Shown here: piece by piece, positions 8,016 through 16,092 of the stretch
Layout of the letters: the number at the start of each line of letters is the position of its first letter
Numbering within the stretch: the first letter of the stretch is position 1
Assembly (NCBI GenBank): GCA_031969915.1
Contig: DALYJJ010000082.1
Location: forward strand, 1 to 27,840
Direction of reading: 5' to 3'
Source of the DNA: DALYJJ01 sp031969915
Lineage (GTDB): Bacteria; Acidobacteriota; Terriglobia; Bryobacterales; Bryobacteraceae
Length of the DNA: 27,840 nucleotides
Position numbers and translations under genes: made by a program
Notes under the pieces: model-generated
Told to the model about the DNA's origin: nothing
Database searches by the model: none
Seen by the model: the letters and a program-made list of their open reading frames with translations, nothing else

Positions 8016-8441
8016 ATGTCAATGGCAGTTGGCGGCAACAAAGGCGCGATGGCCGACATCAACATGACGCCGCTGATCGACGTGTTGCTTGTGCTGCTGA
8101 TCATCTTCATGGTGGTCACGCCGCTCAAGCCGAAGGGGCTCGAGGCGCTGGTGCCCCAGCCGCCGCCGCCGAATCAGCAGCCGACCCAGGCCGACAATCG
8201 CACGGTGGTGATCACGATCAACAAGGACAAGAGCATGTTGATCAACACCGAGGCCACCGACGACAAGCAGTTGGGGCCGCGTCTGGAAGAGATTTTCAAG
8301 ACCCGCGCCGAGCGCGTGGTTTTCGTCAAGGGCGATCGCGACCTGGAGTTTCAACATGTCGCCAAAGCCATCGACATCGCCAAGGGCGCAGGCATCGACA
8401 AGATCGGCCTGATGACCCCGGACGTCGAAGCCGGCAAGTAG
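8016..8441 (+). CDS. exbD: ExbD/TolR-family protein 2
   Basis: A second ExbD in the same operon, 141 aa, with a short cytoplasmic N-terminus and ADINMTPLIDVLLVLLIIFMV carrying the conserved Asp22 in the TM helix. A proline/glutamine-rich linker (PQPPPPNQQPTQ) leads to the periplasmic domain RTVVITINKDKSMLIN and a C-terminal FQHVAKAIDIAKGAGIDKIGLMTPDVEAG. The ATG at 8016 follows AAGGAGAG at 8002-8009. It is far closer to the third ExbD (9450-9875) than to the first. Two ExbD paralogues beside one ExbB may supply different heteromeric pores or different TonB partners. The functional split is inference. Confidence 0.93.
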   Translation: MSMAVGGNKGAMADINMTPLIDVLLVLLIIFMVVTPLKPKGLEALVPQPPPPNQQPTQADNRTVVITINKDKSMLINTEATDDKQLGPRLEEIFKTRAERVVFVKGDRDLEFQHVAKAIDIAKGAGIDKIGLMTPDVEAGK

Positions 8442-8453
8442 GGAGGAACCGCG

Positions 8454-9281
8454 ATGAACCGCAAAGTCACAATTGCACTGTTACTCTCCGTCCTCCTCCT
8501 GCTCGTGTTGGGCGCGGGCTGTCAGAAGCTGAAGGCGCGCGACCAACTGAACAAGGGTGTTCAGGCCTTCAAATCGGCGAAGTACGCCGATGCGATCGAG
8601 AACTTTAAGACCGCAGTCGACCTCGATCCCAACTACCCGGTGGCGCGCTTGTACCTGGCCATGGCCTACATGAACCAGTACATCCCGGGCGCCGAGTCCG
8701 AAGAGAACCGGGCGATGGCCAAGGCCGCCGAAGATCACTTCCTGAAGGTGCTTGAGCAGGAGCCCAACAACACGGTCGCTCTCGCTTACCTCGCTTCCTT
8801 GCATTACAACCAGGCGCAGGGCGGCGACCTGGAGGCCAAGTTCAAGAAGTTCGACGAAGCCAAGGGTTGGTACCAGAAGCTGGTGACAGCCGATCCGTCG
8901 AACAAGGAGGCTTTTTACAGCTTGGGCGTGATCTCCTGGAACAAGGCCTACCCCGTCCGCGGCGCGGCTCGCGTGAAGCTCGGCATGAAGCCCGAGGACC
9001 CCGGCCCGATCAAGGACAAGAAGGTGCGCGAGGAACTTGTCGCGAAGAACATGCCCCTGATCGAGGAAGGCATCAAGAACCTCGAGAAGGCCATCGAGAT
9101 CGACAAGGAGTACGACGACGCCATGGCTTACCTGAACCTTCTGCTGCGCGAACGAGCCGATTTGGCCGAGACGCCCGACGGCTATAAGAAGGACCAGGAA
9201 GCGGCCGACAACTGGGTTTCGAGGGCGCTCGAAACCAAGAAGATCAAAGCCACGCGGCCTGCCACGCAGACCGGCGGCTAA
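8454..9281 (+). CDS. TPR-repeat lipoprotein
   Basis: The 275-aa protein starts with a lipoprotein signal: Met-Asn-Arg-Lys, a leucine-rich core, then LGAGC with Cys23 as the lipidated residue. At least four tetratricopeptide-like helical pairs follow: about 30-63 (ALFKSAKYADAIENFKTAV type), 92-122 (DHFLKVLEQEPNNTVALAYL), 136-166 (GWYQKLVTADPSNKEAFYSL) and 205-236 (IKNLEKAIEIDKEYDDAMAYL). TPR domains bind peptide ligands or scaffold complexes, so this is probably a periplasmic partner of the TonB/ExbBD assembly or of a receptor. The ATG at 8454 follows GGGAGGA and lies 12 bp after exbD. It is the last gene before a strong terminator. No enzymatic motif is visible, and the exact role is unknown. 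Confidence 0.88.
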   Translation: MNRKVTIALLLSVLLLLVLGAGCQKLKARDQLNKGVQAFKSAKYADAIENFKTAVDLDPNYPVARLYLAMAYMNQYIPGAESEENRAMAKAAEDHFLKVLEQEPNNTVALAYLASLHYNQAQGGDLEAKFKKFDEAKGWYQKLVTADPSNKEAFYSLGVISWNKAYPVRGAARVKLGMKPEDPGPIKDKKVREELVAKNMPLIEEGIKNLEKAIEIDKEYDDAMAYLNLLLRERADLAETPDGYKKDQEAADNWVSRALETKKIKATRPATQTGG

Positions 9282-9306
9282 ACCGGCGACGACCCTTTTT
9301 TCTCCC

Positions 9307-9350
9307 AGGCCGCTCAGCGCTTGAAGGCGCTGAGCGGCCTTTGCTTTTTC
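9307..9350 (+). terminator. Intrinsic terminator of the tonB-exbB-exbD operon
   Basis: AGGCCGCTCAGCGC (9307-9320) and GCGCTGAGCGGCCT (9327-9340) form a perfect 14-bp stem with the 6-nt loop TTGAAG, followed by TTGCTTTTT. It begins 26 nt after the TPR lipoprotein stop. This is the clearest Rho-independent terminator in the window, and it separates the third exbD from the operon. Confidence 0.93.
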
Positions 9351-9383
9351 GGGGAGCCCTGCATTAACGCCGGCGCGCCCTCG

Positions 9384-9395
9384 GGAACCTGTTCC
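9384..9395. promoter_or_regulatory. Candidate operator upstream of third exbD
   Basis: GGAACCTGTTCC is a perfect 5-2-5 inverted repeat in the gap between the terminator and the third exbD, 54 nt before its start codon. Dyads of this size can be regulator sites, but the length is modest and no known family consensus is matched, so the call is tentative. Confidence 0.25.
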
Positions 9396-9449
9396 ACGGT
9401 GCGGTGTCTGTACCTGCGTAGTCGATCGAACCCACCGGAGAAAGGTCCC

Positions 9450-9875
9450 ATGTCCCTCACCGTTAGCTCCTCCAAGTCCACGCTGGCCAGCATCAATGTG
9501 ACGCCGCTGATCGACGTGCTGCTGGTGCTGCTGATCATCTTCATGGTGGTCACCCCGCTGAAGCCCACCGGGCTGGGCGCCCTGATTCCCCAACCGGCAC
9601 AGGACCGCGCTCCCTCGCCGCCCTGGCCGGACCGCACGGTGGTGGTCAGCATCAACGCGGACCGCACGCTGCTGATTAACAACGAGCCGATCGCCGAGCA
9701 GAACCTGGGAGCCCGCCTCGAACAGATCTTCCGGACGCGCGCTGAGCGCGTGGTGTTCGTTCAGGGTCACCGCGACCTGGAATTTCAGCACGTCGCTCGC
9801 GCGATCGATATCACGAAGGGCGCGGGTATCGATCGGATCGGCTTGATCACGCCGGGCTCCGAAGCCGGCCGGTAG
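9450..9875 (+). CDS. exbD: ExbD/TolR-family protein 3, paralogue of ExbD 2
   Basis: A third ExbD, 141 aa, the same length as ExbD 2. It has SINVTPLIDVLLVLLIIFMV with Asp22 in the TM helix, a linker PQPAQDRAPSPPWPD, and a C-terminal half nearly identical to ExbD 2 (RLEQIFRTRAERVVFVQGH; EFQHVARAIDITKGAGID). The pair looks like a local duplication. The ATG at 9450 follows GGAGAAAGG (9437-9445). A longer in-frame reading starting at 9321 would run through the terminator stem and adds no family sequence. It stands alone after the terminator, 60 bp before the Rsh gene, so it probably has its own promoter. The partner ExbB is presumably the one upstream or another elsewhere. Confidence 0.92.
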   Translation: MSLTVSSSKSTLASINVTPLIDVLLVLLIIFMVVTPLKPTGLGALIPQPAQDRAPSPPWPDRTVVVSINADRTLLINNEPIAEQNLGARLEQIFRTRAERVVFVQGHRDLEFQHVARAIDITKGAGIDRIGLITPGSEAGR

Positions 9876-9935
9876 CGCCGCACGCCGCCGCGCTCCGGAA
9901 TTCTCGTTTACGGAGGAAATTCGTTACTCTGTACT

Positions 9936-12191
9936 ATGAGCGCAATGTCTGACTCTACCGAGGTTCCCGCTGCGCCAGCGTCCGCCGTAGCCCCTCCCTT
10001 CCCGCCCGTCCTGGAGGAGTTGTTCGCTCAACTGGAGTCGCTGGTCCGGAGGGACCGTCCGAACGAGGACATCGCGCCACTTCGCAAAGCGTACGAGTAC
10101 GCCGCCACCTGCCACCAGGGACAACTCCGCAAGAGCGGCGAACCGTACATGATTCACCCGCTGCATGTGGCCATCATCCTGGCGGAGATGCACATGGACC
10201 AGGTGTGCCTACAAACCGGACTCCTCCATGACGTGCTCGAAGATACCCGCGCTACGGCCGAGGAGCTGAAGAAGCAGTTCGGCGACGAGGTGGCCCACTG
10301 CGTGGACGGCGTCACCAAGCTGACCAAGCTCCACATGTACTCTCGCGAAGAGCGCCAGGCGGAAACGCTGCGGAAGATGCTTCTGGCGATGACCAGCGAC
10401 ATTCGCGTGATTCTGGTCAAACTCGCCGATCGCCTCCACAACCTGCGCACGCTGGCCAGCCTCCCGCGGGAACGACAGGTGGTGATCGCCCAGGAGACGA
10501 TTGAGATCTACTCGCCGATCGCGCACCGCCTGGGCATGGGCAAGATCCGCGGTGAACTGGAGGACTCCTCGTTCAGCTATCTGGAGCCCGAATCCTACAA
10601 CGAGATCATCGAGGATTTGGAAACCAAGCGGCAGGTGAACGAAGAGTACCTGAACTCCATCAAGCAGATCATCGAGGTGGAGCTGCAGCGTGAGAACATC
10701 CCGGCCCGGGTTGAGGGCCGCGTCAAGCGCGCTTATTCGATCCACCAGAAGATGAAGCGGCAGAAGATCGGCCTGGACCAGGTGTACGATGTGCTGGCCC
10801 TCCGGATTGTCACCGATTCAGTGAAGAACTGCTACGCGGCGCTGGGCGTGATCCACAACGAATGGCGGCCGATTCCCGGGCGCATCAAGGACTTCATCGC
10901 GATTCCGCGCCCCAACCTGTACCAGAGTCTGCACACCTCGGTGGTCGGACCCAGCGGAACCAGCTTCGAAGTGCAGATCCGCACCGAAGAGATGCACCGC
11001 CTGGCCGAGGAAGGCATCGCCGCGCACTGGAAATACAAGGAGGGCAAGAAGGGTCCGGCCGACGACGATCATCGCATCGCGTGGCTCCGGCAACTGGTGG
11101 AATGGCAGCGCGAGCTGCGCGACCCCGGCGAGTTCATGTCCACGCTCAAAGTGGACCTCTATCCCGAGGAAGTCTACACGTTCACTCCGAAGGGGCGGGT
11201 CATCGTGCTGCCCCGCGATGCCACGCCCATCGACTTCGCTTACGCGATCCACAGCGACGTCGGCAGCACCTGTGTCGGGGCGAAGGTCAACGGACGCATC
11301 GTGCCGCTGAAGTACACGCTCAAGAACGGCGACGTGGTGGAGATCCTGACCCAGACCGGCCACTTGCCGAGCCGCGACTGGCTGTCCCTGGTCAAAACTT
11401 CGCGCGCCCGCAACAAGATCAAGAACGTGATCAACGCGACCGAGCGCGAGAAGGCGATCGAGATCGGCGAGAAATACCTGGACAAAGAGGCGCGGCGGCT
11501 CGGTGTTTCGCTGGGCCGGGTTTCCAAGGCTCATATCGAGGCGGTGGCCTCCGAGTACGGCTGCGGCAAGATCGAGGACTTGCACGCCGCGTTGGGCTAC
11601 GGCAAATTCTCGGCGCGGCAGGTGCTGGCCAAGCTCGCGCCCGACCAGGCCCCGCTCGAGCCGCCCGCCGAACCGCAGGCCGCCCCGAAGGCCGTCGCAC
11701 CCCAGCCAACGCCGGCCGACGGTCTCGGCGACGGCAGCGACCTGGTGATCAAGGTGAAGGGCATCGACGACCTCCTGGTCTATCGCGCCAAGTGCTGCAA
11801 CCCGATCCGCGGCGAGGCGATCGTTGGATACGTCACCCGCGGCAAGGGTATCGCGGTTCATTCGCTGAACTGCAGCAACGTACAGAACCTGATGTACGAA
11901 GTGGAACGAAAGATCGACGTCGAGTGGGCCCGCAGCGCCTCCGAACAATTCCAGGTGAAAATGATTATTTACACCGACGACCGTCCCGGCATGCTGAACC
12001 AGCTCACCACCGTGCTTTTCAACGAGAGCAGCAACATCCGCAGCCTGGAGGCGCGGCCCGACGATCAGCGTTCGGGCGACGGTGCCATCGTCGACATGAC
12101 CGTGGAGATCAAGGACAAGAAGCAACTCGAGCGCGTAGTGGCCGCGATCCGGCGCATCTCGGGAGTGCGCGATATCGAGAGGGTGCAATGA
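9936..12191 (+). CDS. Bifunctional-type (p)ppGpp synthetase/hydrolase, RelA/SpoT homologue
   Basis: Controls the alarmone (p)ppGpp in the stringent response. The 751-aa protein has the full long-RSH layout. The HD hydrolase domain covers about 50-200, with LLHDVLED (His98, Asp99, Glu102, Asp103) and KLADRLHN (Asp165) intact. The synthetase domain is at about 255-370, with YDVLALRIV (Asp285), GRIKDFIAIPRPNLYQSLHT and EVQIRT (Glu345). A TGS domain at 410-475, a helical region, the conserved-cysteine segment AKCCNPIRGEAIVGY near 618-632 and a C-terminal ACT domain follow. The RIKD motif at 316-319 is the RxKD form of bifunctional enzymes, not the acidic form of RelA, so both activities are expected. 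A Pro/Ala linker lies at 570-595. ATG 9936 or ATG 9945 may be the start; TACTAT at 9932-9937 favours 9945. It overlaps the next gene by ATGA. Confidence 0.95.
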   Translation: MSAMSDSTEVPAAPASAVAPPFPPVLEELFAQLESLVRRDRPNEDIAPLRKAYEYAATCHQGQLRKSGEPYMIHPLHVAIILAEMHMDQVCLQTGLLHDVLEDTRATAEELKKQFGDEVAHCVDGVTKLTKLHMYSREERQAETLRKMLLAMTSDIRVILVKLADRLHNLRTLASLPRERQVVIAQETIEIYSPIAHRLGMGKIRGELEDSSFSYLEPESYNEIIEDLETKRQVNEEYLNSIKQIIEVELQRENIPARVEGRVKRAYSIHQKMKRQKIGLDQVYDVLALRIVTDSVKNCYAALGVIHNEWRPIPGRIKDFIAIPRPNLYQSLHTSVVGPSGTSFEVQIRTEEMHRLAEEGIAAHWKYKEGKKGPADDDHRIAWLRQLVEWQRELRDPGEFMSTLKVDLYPEEVYTFTPKGRVIVLPRDATPIDFAYAIHSDVGSTCVGAKVNGRIVPLKYTLKNGDVVEILTQTGHLPSRDWLSLVKTSRARNKIKNVINATEREKAIEIGEKYLDKEARRLGVSLGRVSKAHIEAVASEYGCGKIEDLHAALGYGKFSARQVLAKLAPDQAPLEPPAEPQAAPKAVAPQPTPADGLGDGSDLVIKVKGIDDLLVYRAKCCNPIRGEAIVGYVTRGKGIAVHSLNCSNVQNLMYEVERKIDVEWARSASEQFQVKMIIYTDDRPGMLNQLTTVLFNESSNIRSLEARPDDQRSGDGAIVDMTVEIKDKKQLERVVAAIRRISGVRDIERVQ

Positions 12192-12565
12192 CGGACAACA
12201 ACGGGCCGGGCCTGGTGGTGGAGCCCGAACACATCGCGATTTCCAAATCGAAGGGCGTCAAGATCGATTGGAAGGACGGCCACCACAGCGAGTACACGCT
12301 GGCCTATTTGCGGGACGAGTGTCCGTGCGCCTCCTGCACCGGCTCGCATGGAACGGAGCCGCAGAAGACCAGCTACTCGAAATCCGGGACCACGCCCGCG
12401 AATCCGTTTCAGATGTACAAGCCGCCGCCCCGCATTGTCTCCGTGGAGGAAGTGGGCAACTACGCGATGCGCATCCACTGGAGCGATGGCCACTCCAGCG
12501 GGATCTACTCGTGGGACGTCTTCCGCCGCATTTGCCCTTGCGAAGCCTGCCGCGCGGGCGGCTGA
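12188..12565 (+). CDS. DUF971 domain protein
   Basis: The 125-aa protein matches the DUF971 family (the gamma-butyrobetaine-hydroxylase N-terminal-like fold). The diagnostic parts are ISKSKGVKIDWKDGHHSEYTLAYLRDECPCASC, WSDGHSSGIYSWDVFRRICPCEAC, and MYKPPPRIVSVEEVGNYAMRIH between them. Two CPCxxC pairs (near residues 43-48 and 117-122) could bind a metal such as zinc. Some relatives are linked to iron-sulfur cluster carrier (Mrp/ApbC) genes, but no such gene is here. The start ATG 12188 overlaps the Rsh stop (ATGA), so the two are translationally coupled. The gene ends 7 bp before the convergent membrane-protein gene. Function is unknown. Confidence 0.88.
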   Translation: MTDNNGPGLVVEPEHIAISKSKGVKIDWKDGHHSEYTLAYLRDECPCASCTGSHGTEPQKTSYSKSGTTPANPFQMYKPPPRIVSVEEVGNYAMRIHWSDGHSSGIYSWDVFRRICPCEACRAGG

Positions 12566-12572
12566 CCGGAAG

Positions 12573-13394
12573 TCACTTCGCTTCGGCAGGGGCTTTCCCG
12601 CCGGACCGGATCGCCACCACGCGGTTCAGGACATCGAACCAGAACGGTGCGCCGAGTGAGACCGCGAGGATGGTGAGGATCCAGCCGGGAATCCGCCAGA
12701 GCGTCGCTGTGCTGGAGAAGTCCTCGCTCCGCCATCCGCCCAGTTTACGAAGGTAGTCGCGCTCTTCGGCGCCCGGCGCGGCCGGCGGCGTGCCCTGCGC
12801 GACGCGTTGCTCGGCCGCCGCCACCAGGCGAAGGCGCAGATCGGTGTCTTCTGCCAGATGTCCGGCGATGCGCAGCGTGTCGACGTTCAGCACGATGGTT
12901 ACTGCCGCCGCAACGCAGAGTGTGATCAGGCGCAATTTGCGCTTGTACCAGCCGCTGACCCGGTCCATCACCTGGTTGAACCACGATTCCAGGCGCGCCT
13001 GGGCCAGTTCCAACGTGAGCGTGCCGTCCTGGAGCACGGCCTGAAGCGACTTCTTCAGGTCGCCGTCCGGCAGGCCGTCCACGGCGGCACGAAGATCGTC
13101 CACCGTGTTCTGCACTTTGTTTCCGGTGAGGATGCCGCGGACCGTGGTGGCGAACGTGCCGGACGGGATGTAGCCCGGTCCGCGGGCGTCTTCGTTCAAG
13201 GCCTTGACGAGGGGATGTGCGTAGAACTCGCCTGCCTTTCCCGCCAGCATGACGTCGATCGCTTTGCGCAGCGTCTGGGCGCGCAACCCGGCGAAGTGGG
13301 CGATCCATTCGTTGACGGCCGTGCAGACCAGGGAAAGCAACAGGTAGACGAACACCAAACCGATGGCAGTTTCGAGAACGACTGAGTTGAGCAC
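12573..13394 (-). CDS. Unrecognised three-helix membrane protein
   Basis: A 273-aa protein that I do not assign to a named family. TM1 lies at about 4-24 (LETAIGLVFVYLLLSLVCTAV), followed by NEWIAHFAGLRAQTLRKAID and a long soluble segment. TM2 is near 155-172 (LITLCVAAAVTIVLNV), a second soluble part includes a Pro/Ala stretch, and TM3 is near 240-262 (GWILTILAVSLGAPFWFDVLN). Proteins with this N-terminal VYLLLSLxCTAxNEW pattern exist as hypothetical membrane proteins in varied bacteria, from memory. The start GTG 13394 follows GGAGGG with an 8-nt gap; the in-frame TTG at 13430 lacks a site and lies one nt from TACACT (13437-13432), the probable -10. It is convergent with the DUF971 gene. Confidence 0.75.
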   Translation of the reverse strand: MLNSVVLETAIGLVFVYLLLSLVCTAVNEWIAHFAGLRAQTLRKAIDVMLAGKAGEFYAHPLVKALNEDARGPGYIPSGTFATTVRGILTGNKVQNTVDDLRAAVDGLPDGDLKKSLQAVLQDGTLTLELAQARLESWFNQVMDRVSGWYKRKLRLITLCVAAAVTIVLNVDTLRIAGHLAEDTDLRLRLVAAAEQRVAQGTPPAAPGAEERDYLRKLGGWRSEDFSSTATLWRIPGWILTILAVSLGAPFWFDVLNRVVAIRSGGKAPAEAK

Positions 13395-13482
13395 GCCGGG
13401 ACCCTCCTCTGTGGCGCTTTCGGCCGCCAAGAGTGTATCGAAATTGGCGATGGTCCGCCCCCGCCGCGCCGCGGGTGCCAGG

Positions 13483-16092
13483 TTATTCGTACCGCAGCGC
13501 GCTCATGGGATCGATGCGCAAGGCGCGCAAAGCCGGAGTGAGACTGGCGGCGCAGCCCACCAGAATGAGCGCCACGGCCACGGAGACGTAGGCGATCGGG
13601 TCCGTTGGCCGGAGCCCCGGCACCAGGAATCGAACCAGTGGTTGTGTGGCGAGGAGCGCGAGGGCCATACCGGAGACGAGCCCGATGGCAAGAATCAGGC
13701 CGCCTTCCCGCAGCACCAGCCTCAACACGTCGCCTCGCCCCGCTCCGAGCGCGCGGCGCAATCCGATTTCGCGGGTCCTTCGGCTCAGCGAGTAGGCCAT
13801 CACACCGTACAATCCGACGGAGGCGAGAGCGAGCGCGAGCACGCCGACGGCGCCCAACACGGCGGCGCCGGCGCGGCTGGGCAGCAACGCGAAGGCCGTG
13901 GCCTGGCGCATGGGAGTGATCTCCACGGCCGCGGTCGGGTCGATGGCCAGGAGAGCCCCGGAGAGGGGGCGAGTGAGGGCGTCCGGTGAGCCGGCCGCCC
14001 GGACCAGGAAGTGGAGCATGGTGCGTCCGCCGCCCACCTGGAGGTAGGGTTCGTACAAGGCGGGGCGATTCTTCTCGCCGATCGTCGAGTACTTCGCGTT
14101 GCGCGCGACGCCCACGACGAGGAGCGAATAGCGGTCGTCACGCCGTCCCAGCGTGAGGAGTTGTCCGACGGGGTTTGCCGATCCGAACGCGATGCGCGCG
14201 AAGGCCTCGTTCAGGATCGCAACCCGCTGCGATCCTGCGCGGTCCGCTTCCGTAAACTCACGGCCGGCGACGATACCGATCGACATGGTCCGGAAATAGT
14301 CCGGCCCGACGGCGTTCCAGGAATGCTCCACGCGGCGGCCATCGGGAGACTGATCGCCCCACACGGTGCGCACCGCGAAGGCGAAGTGGTCGTTGAGGGG
14401 CACGAAGAACGCGGTGGTGGCCGCTTCGACGCCGGGCGTGGCGCGAAGCCGTTCAAGCGCGGTGAGCACCGTGGCGCGCACATTCTCGGGCGCAGGTTTG
14501 GCCTCCGGAACCAGGCGCATTTGCGCCCACGCCGTACGCTGGAGGTCGAAGCCGGGATCGAGCGTGGCCGATTGCACCAGGTTCCGGAGCGAAAGCGCAG
14601 CCAGAATCAGAACCAGCACGGAAACGGCGAGCTGGGCGCTCACCAGGAGGCTGCGCAGCCCGGCGCGCCGTCCGCTGACCTGGTGCTCTTCCTGTTTGAG
14701 GAGCGCCGCCGCGGACGCCTTCGATGACTTGAGGGCGGGCAACAGGCCGGCCAGCAGGGCGGAGCCGATCGCGAGCATTGCGGAGTAGAGCAGCAGGCGC
14801 GCGTCGGTCTGCATGGAGAGCTTGACCGGGAACGGCAGGGGCAGCGTCACGTTGTTGAGATTGCGCGTGAGCGCGAAATTCAGCCCCAGGCCCGCGGCTG
14901 TTCCGGCCACCGACAACAGCAGACTCTCCGCGAGAAGCTGCCGCAGCAGGCGGCCGCGGCCCGCCCCGATGCTCGCACGCACCGCGAACTCGTGAACGCG
15001 CGCCGTTGCCCGGGCCAATAACAGGCTCGCGACGTTGGCGCACGCGATAAGCAGAAGCAGGACCACTACCGCCATGAGCAGCCCGAAAAAAGCACTCACC
15101 GTCGGCAGGAACCCGTCGGCGAGGCGCTCCACGCCAACCAGCCCGATGACGGAGACCTCGCGCGCATACTTCACGGCCGGATCGGGGAACGCCTGGTCGA
15201 GTTGGGCGGCCGCGGCCTGCAGGCGCGCTTGCGCCGCCTGGCGTGTATCGCCGGAAGCGATCCGGCCATAGAGCGCAACACTGCCGTTGCGCGTGGTGAG
15301 TTGCAGATACAGGTCGGGGGCGTAACCGAAACCGGTGAGGGTGCGATGGCCGTCGGGCAGCACGCCCACGATCGTATAGGGACGCCCGTCGAGGATCAGG
15401 GTTTGCCCCAGTACATTGGGCTTGCCCGAAAGCCGGGATTGCCAGAAGCCGTGCGACACGATGACCGAGTTTGGTTCGTTGGCGCCCAGAGCGCGCCCCA
15501 GGGCGATGGGAGTTCCGGTGACCTCGAAGTAGTTCTCCGTGACCAGTGTGACGAAGAGGCGGCGGCTGGTGTCGCCGGTGCGCCAGTTGATCTCCTGCAT
15601 GGGCGCGGCGCCCGCGAGTCCCTCAAAGACCTTTGCGTCCCGCAGGAATTCGTATTGGGAAATCGGGCGGTTCGATCCCCCGCCCACGCGCACGTTGAAC
15701 AGCGTGTCCGGATCGCGCACGGAGGGCTTGCTGAAGAGCATCTCCGAGGTAACGCTGAAGATCGTGGTGTTGACGCCGATGCCGAGCGCCAGGCTGACGA
15801 TGGCCACGGCCGCCAAGGCCCGGTCGCGCCGCAGAGAGCGCGCGGCGTGGCGCAGATCCCGCGACAGGTCTTCGAGCCAGGTCCAGCGCCAAGCCTCGCG
15901 GGCTTCCTCCGACAGCCGCGCCGCCGAGCCGAATTCCCGCCGGGCTGCCGCCATGGCGGCTTCTTTGTCGAGGCCCGAAGCGGCCAGTTCCTGCGCCCTG
16001 TGCTCGATGTGAAAACGGATCTCCTCGTCGAGCGCCTGATCGAAGCGGCTGCGACGGAACAGGTGGGAGAGCTTCGCCTTCAGACCGCTCAT
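13483..16092 (-). CDS. MacB/FtsX-type permease of the acidobacterial ADOP family
   Basis: An 869-aa membrane protein with the layout of the acidobacterial duplicated orphan permease group. An N-terminal soluble prefix of about 85 residues (LDEEIRFHIEHRAQELAASGLD, AARREFG) leads to TM1 (AVAIVSLALGIGVNTTIFSV), a periplasmic MacB-like core domain and an FtsX-like three-helix block (MAVVVLLLLIACANVASLLLARA). A second copy of core plus FtsX block follows, ending LRALRIDPMSALRYE. No ATPase domain is present or adjacent, hence 'orphan'. The start ATG 16092 directly follows the padR stop and has GGGAGG upstream. Substrate is unknown; MacB relatives export macrolides, lipids or peptides, or act in mechanotransmission. 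It is regulated by the PadR protein by inference from the pairing. Confidence 0.93.
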   Translation of the reverse strand: MSGLKAKLSHLFRRSRFDQALDEEIRFHIEHRAQELAASGLDKEAAMAAARREFGSAARLSEEAREAWRWTWLEDLSRDLRHAARSLRRDRALAAVAIVSLALGIGVNTTIFSVTSEMLFSKPSVRDPDTLFNVRVGGGSNRPISQYEFLRDAKVFEGLAGAAPMQEINWRTGDTSRRLFVTLVTENYFEVTGTPIALGRALGANEPNSVIVSHGFWQSRLSGKPNVLGQTLILDGRPYTIVGVLPDGHRTLTGFGYAPDLYLQLTTRNGSVALYGRIASGDTRQAAQARLQAAAAQLDQAFPDPAVKYAREVSVIGLVGVERLADGFLPTVSAFFGLLMAVVVLLLLIACANVASLLLARATARVHEFAVRASIGAGRGRLLRQLLAESLLLSVAGTAAGLGLNFALTRNLNNVTLPLPFPVKLSMQTDARLLLYSAMLAIGSALLAGLLPALKSSKASAAALLKQEEHQVSGRRAGLRSLLVSAQLAVSVLVLILAALSLRNLVQSATLDPGFDLQRTAWAQMRLVPEAKPAPENVRATVLTALERLRATPGVEAATTAFFVPLNDHFAFAVRTVWGDQSPDGRRVEHSWNAVGPDYFRTMSIGIVAGREFTEADRAGSQRVAILNEAFARIAFGSANPVGQLLTLGRRDDRYSLLVVGVARNAKYSTIGEKNRPALYEPYLQVGGGRTMLHFLVRAAGSPDALTRPLSGALLAIDPTAAVEITPMRQATAFALLPSRAGAAVLGAVGVLALALASVGLYGVMAYSLSRRTREIGLRRALGAGRGDVLRLVLREGGLILAIGLVSGMALALLATQPLVRFLVPGLRPTDPIAYVSVAVALILVGCAASLTPALRALRIDPMSALRYE

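Noticed and set aside
9384..9395. Reading GGAACCTGTTCC as a LexA box
   Set aside because: The known Gram-positive-type box is GAAC-N4-GTTC; here the spacer is 2 nt, so the match fails, though the dyad is kept as a generic candidate.
9321..9449. 43-residue extension of the third ExbD
   Set aside because: It would begin inside the terminator loop and adds no family sequence; ATG 9450 has a good ribosome-binding site.
10818..12188. 456-codon minus-strand open frame opposite the Rsh gene
   Set aside because: No recognisable domain, while the plus strand has all RSH domains; explained by codon bias in GC-rich DNA.
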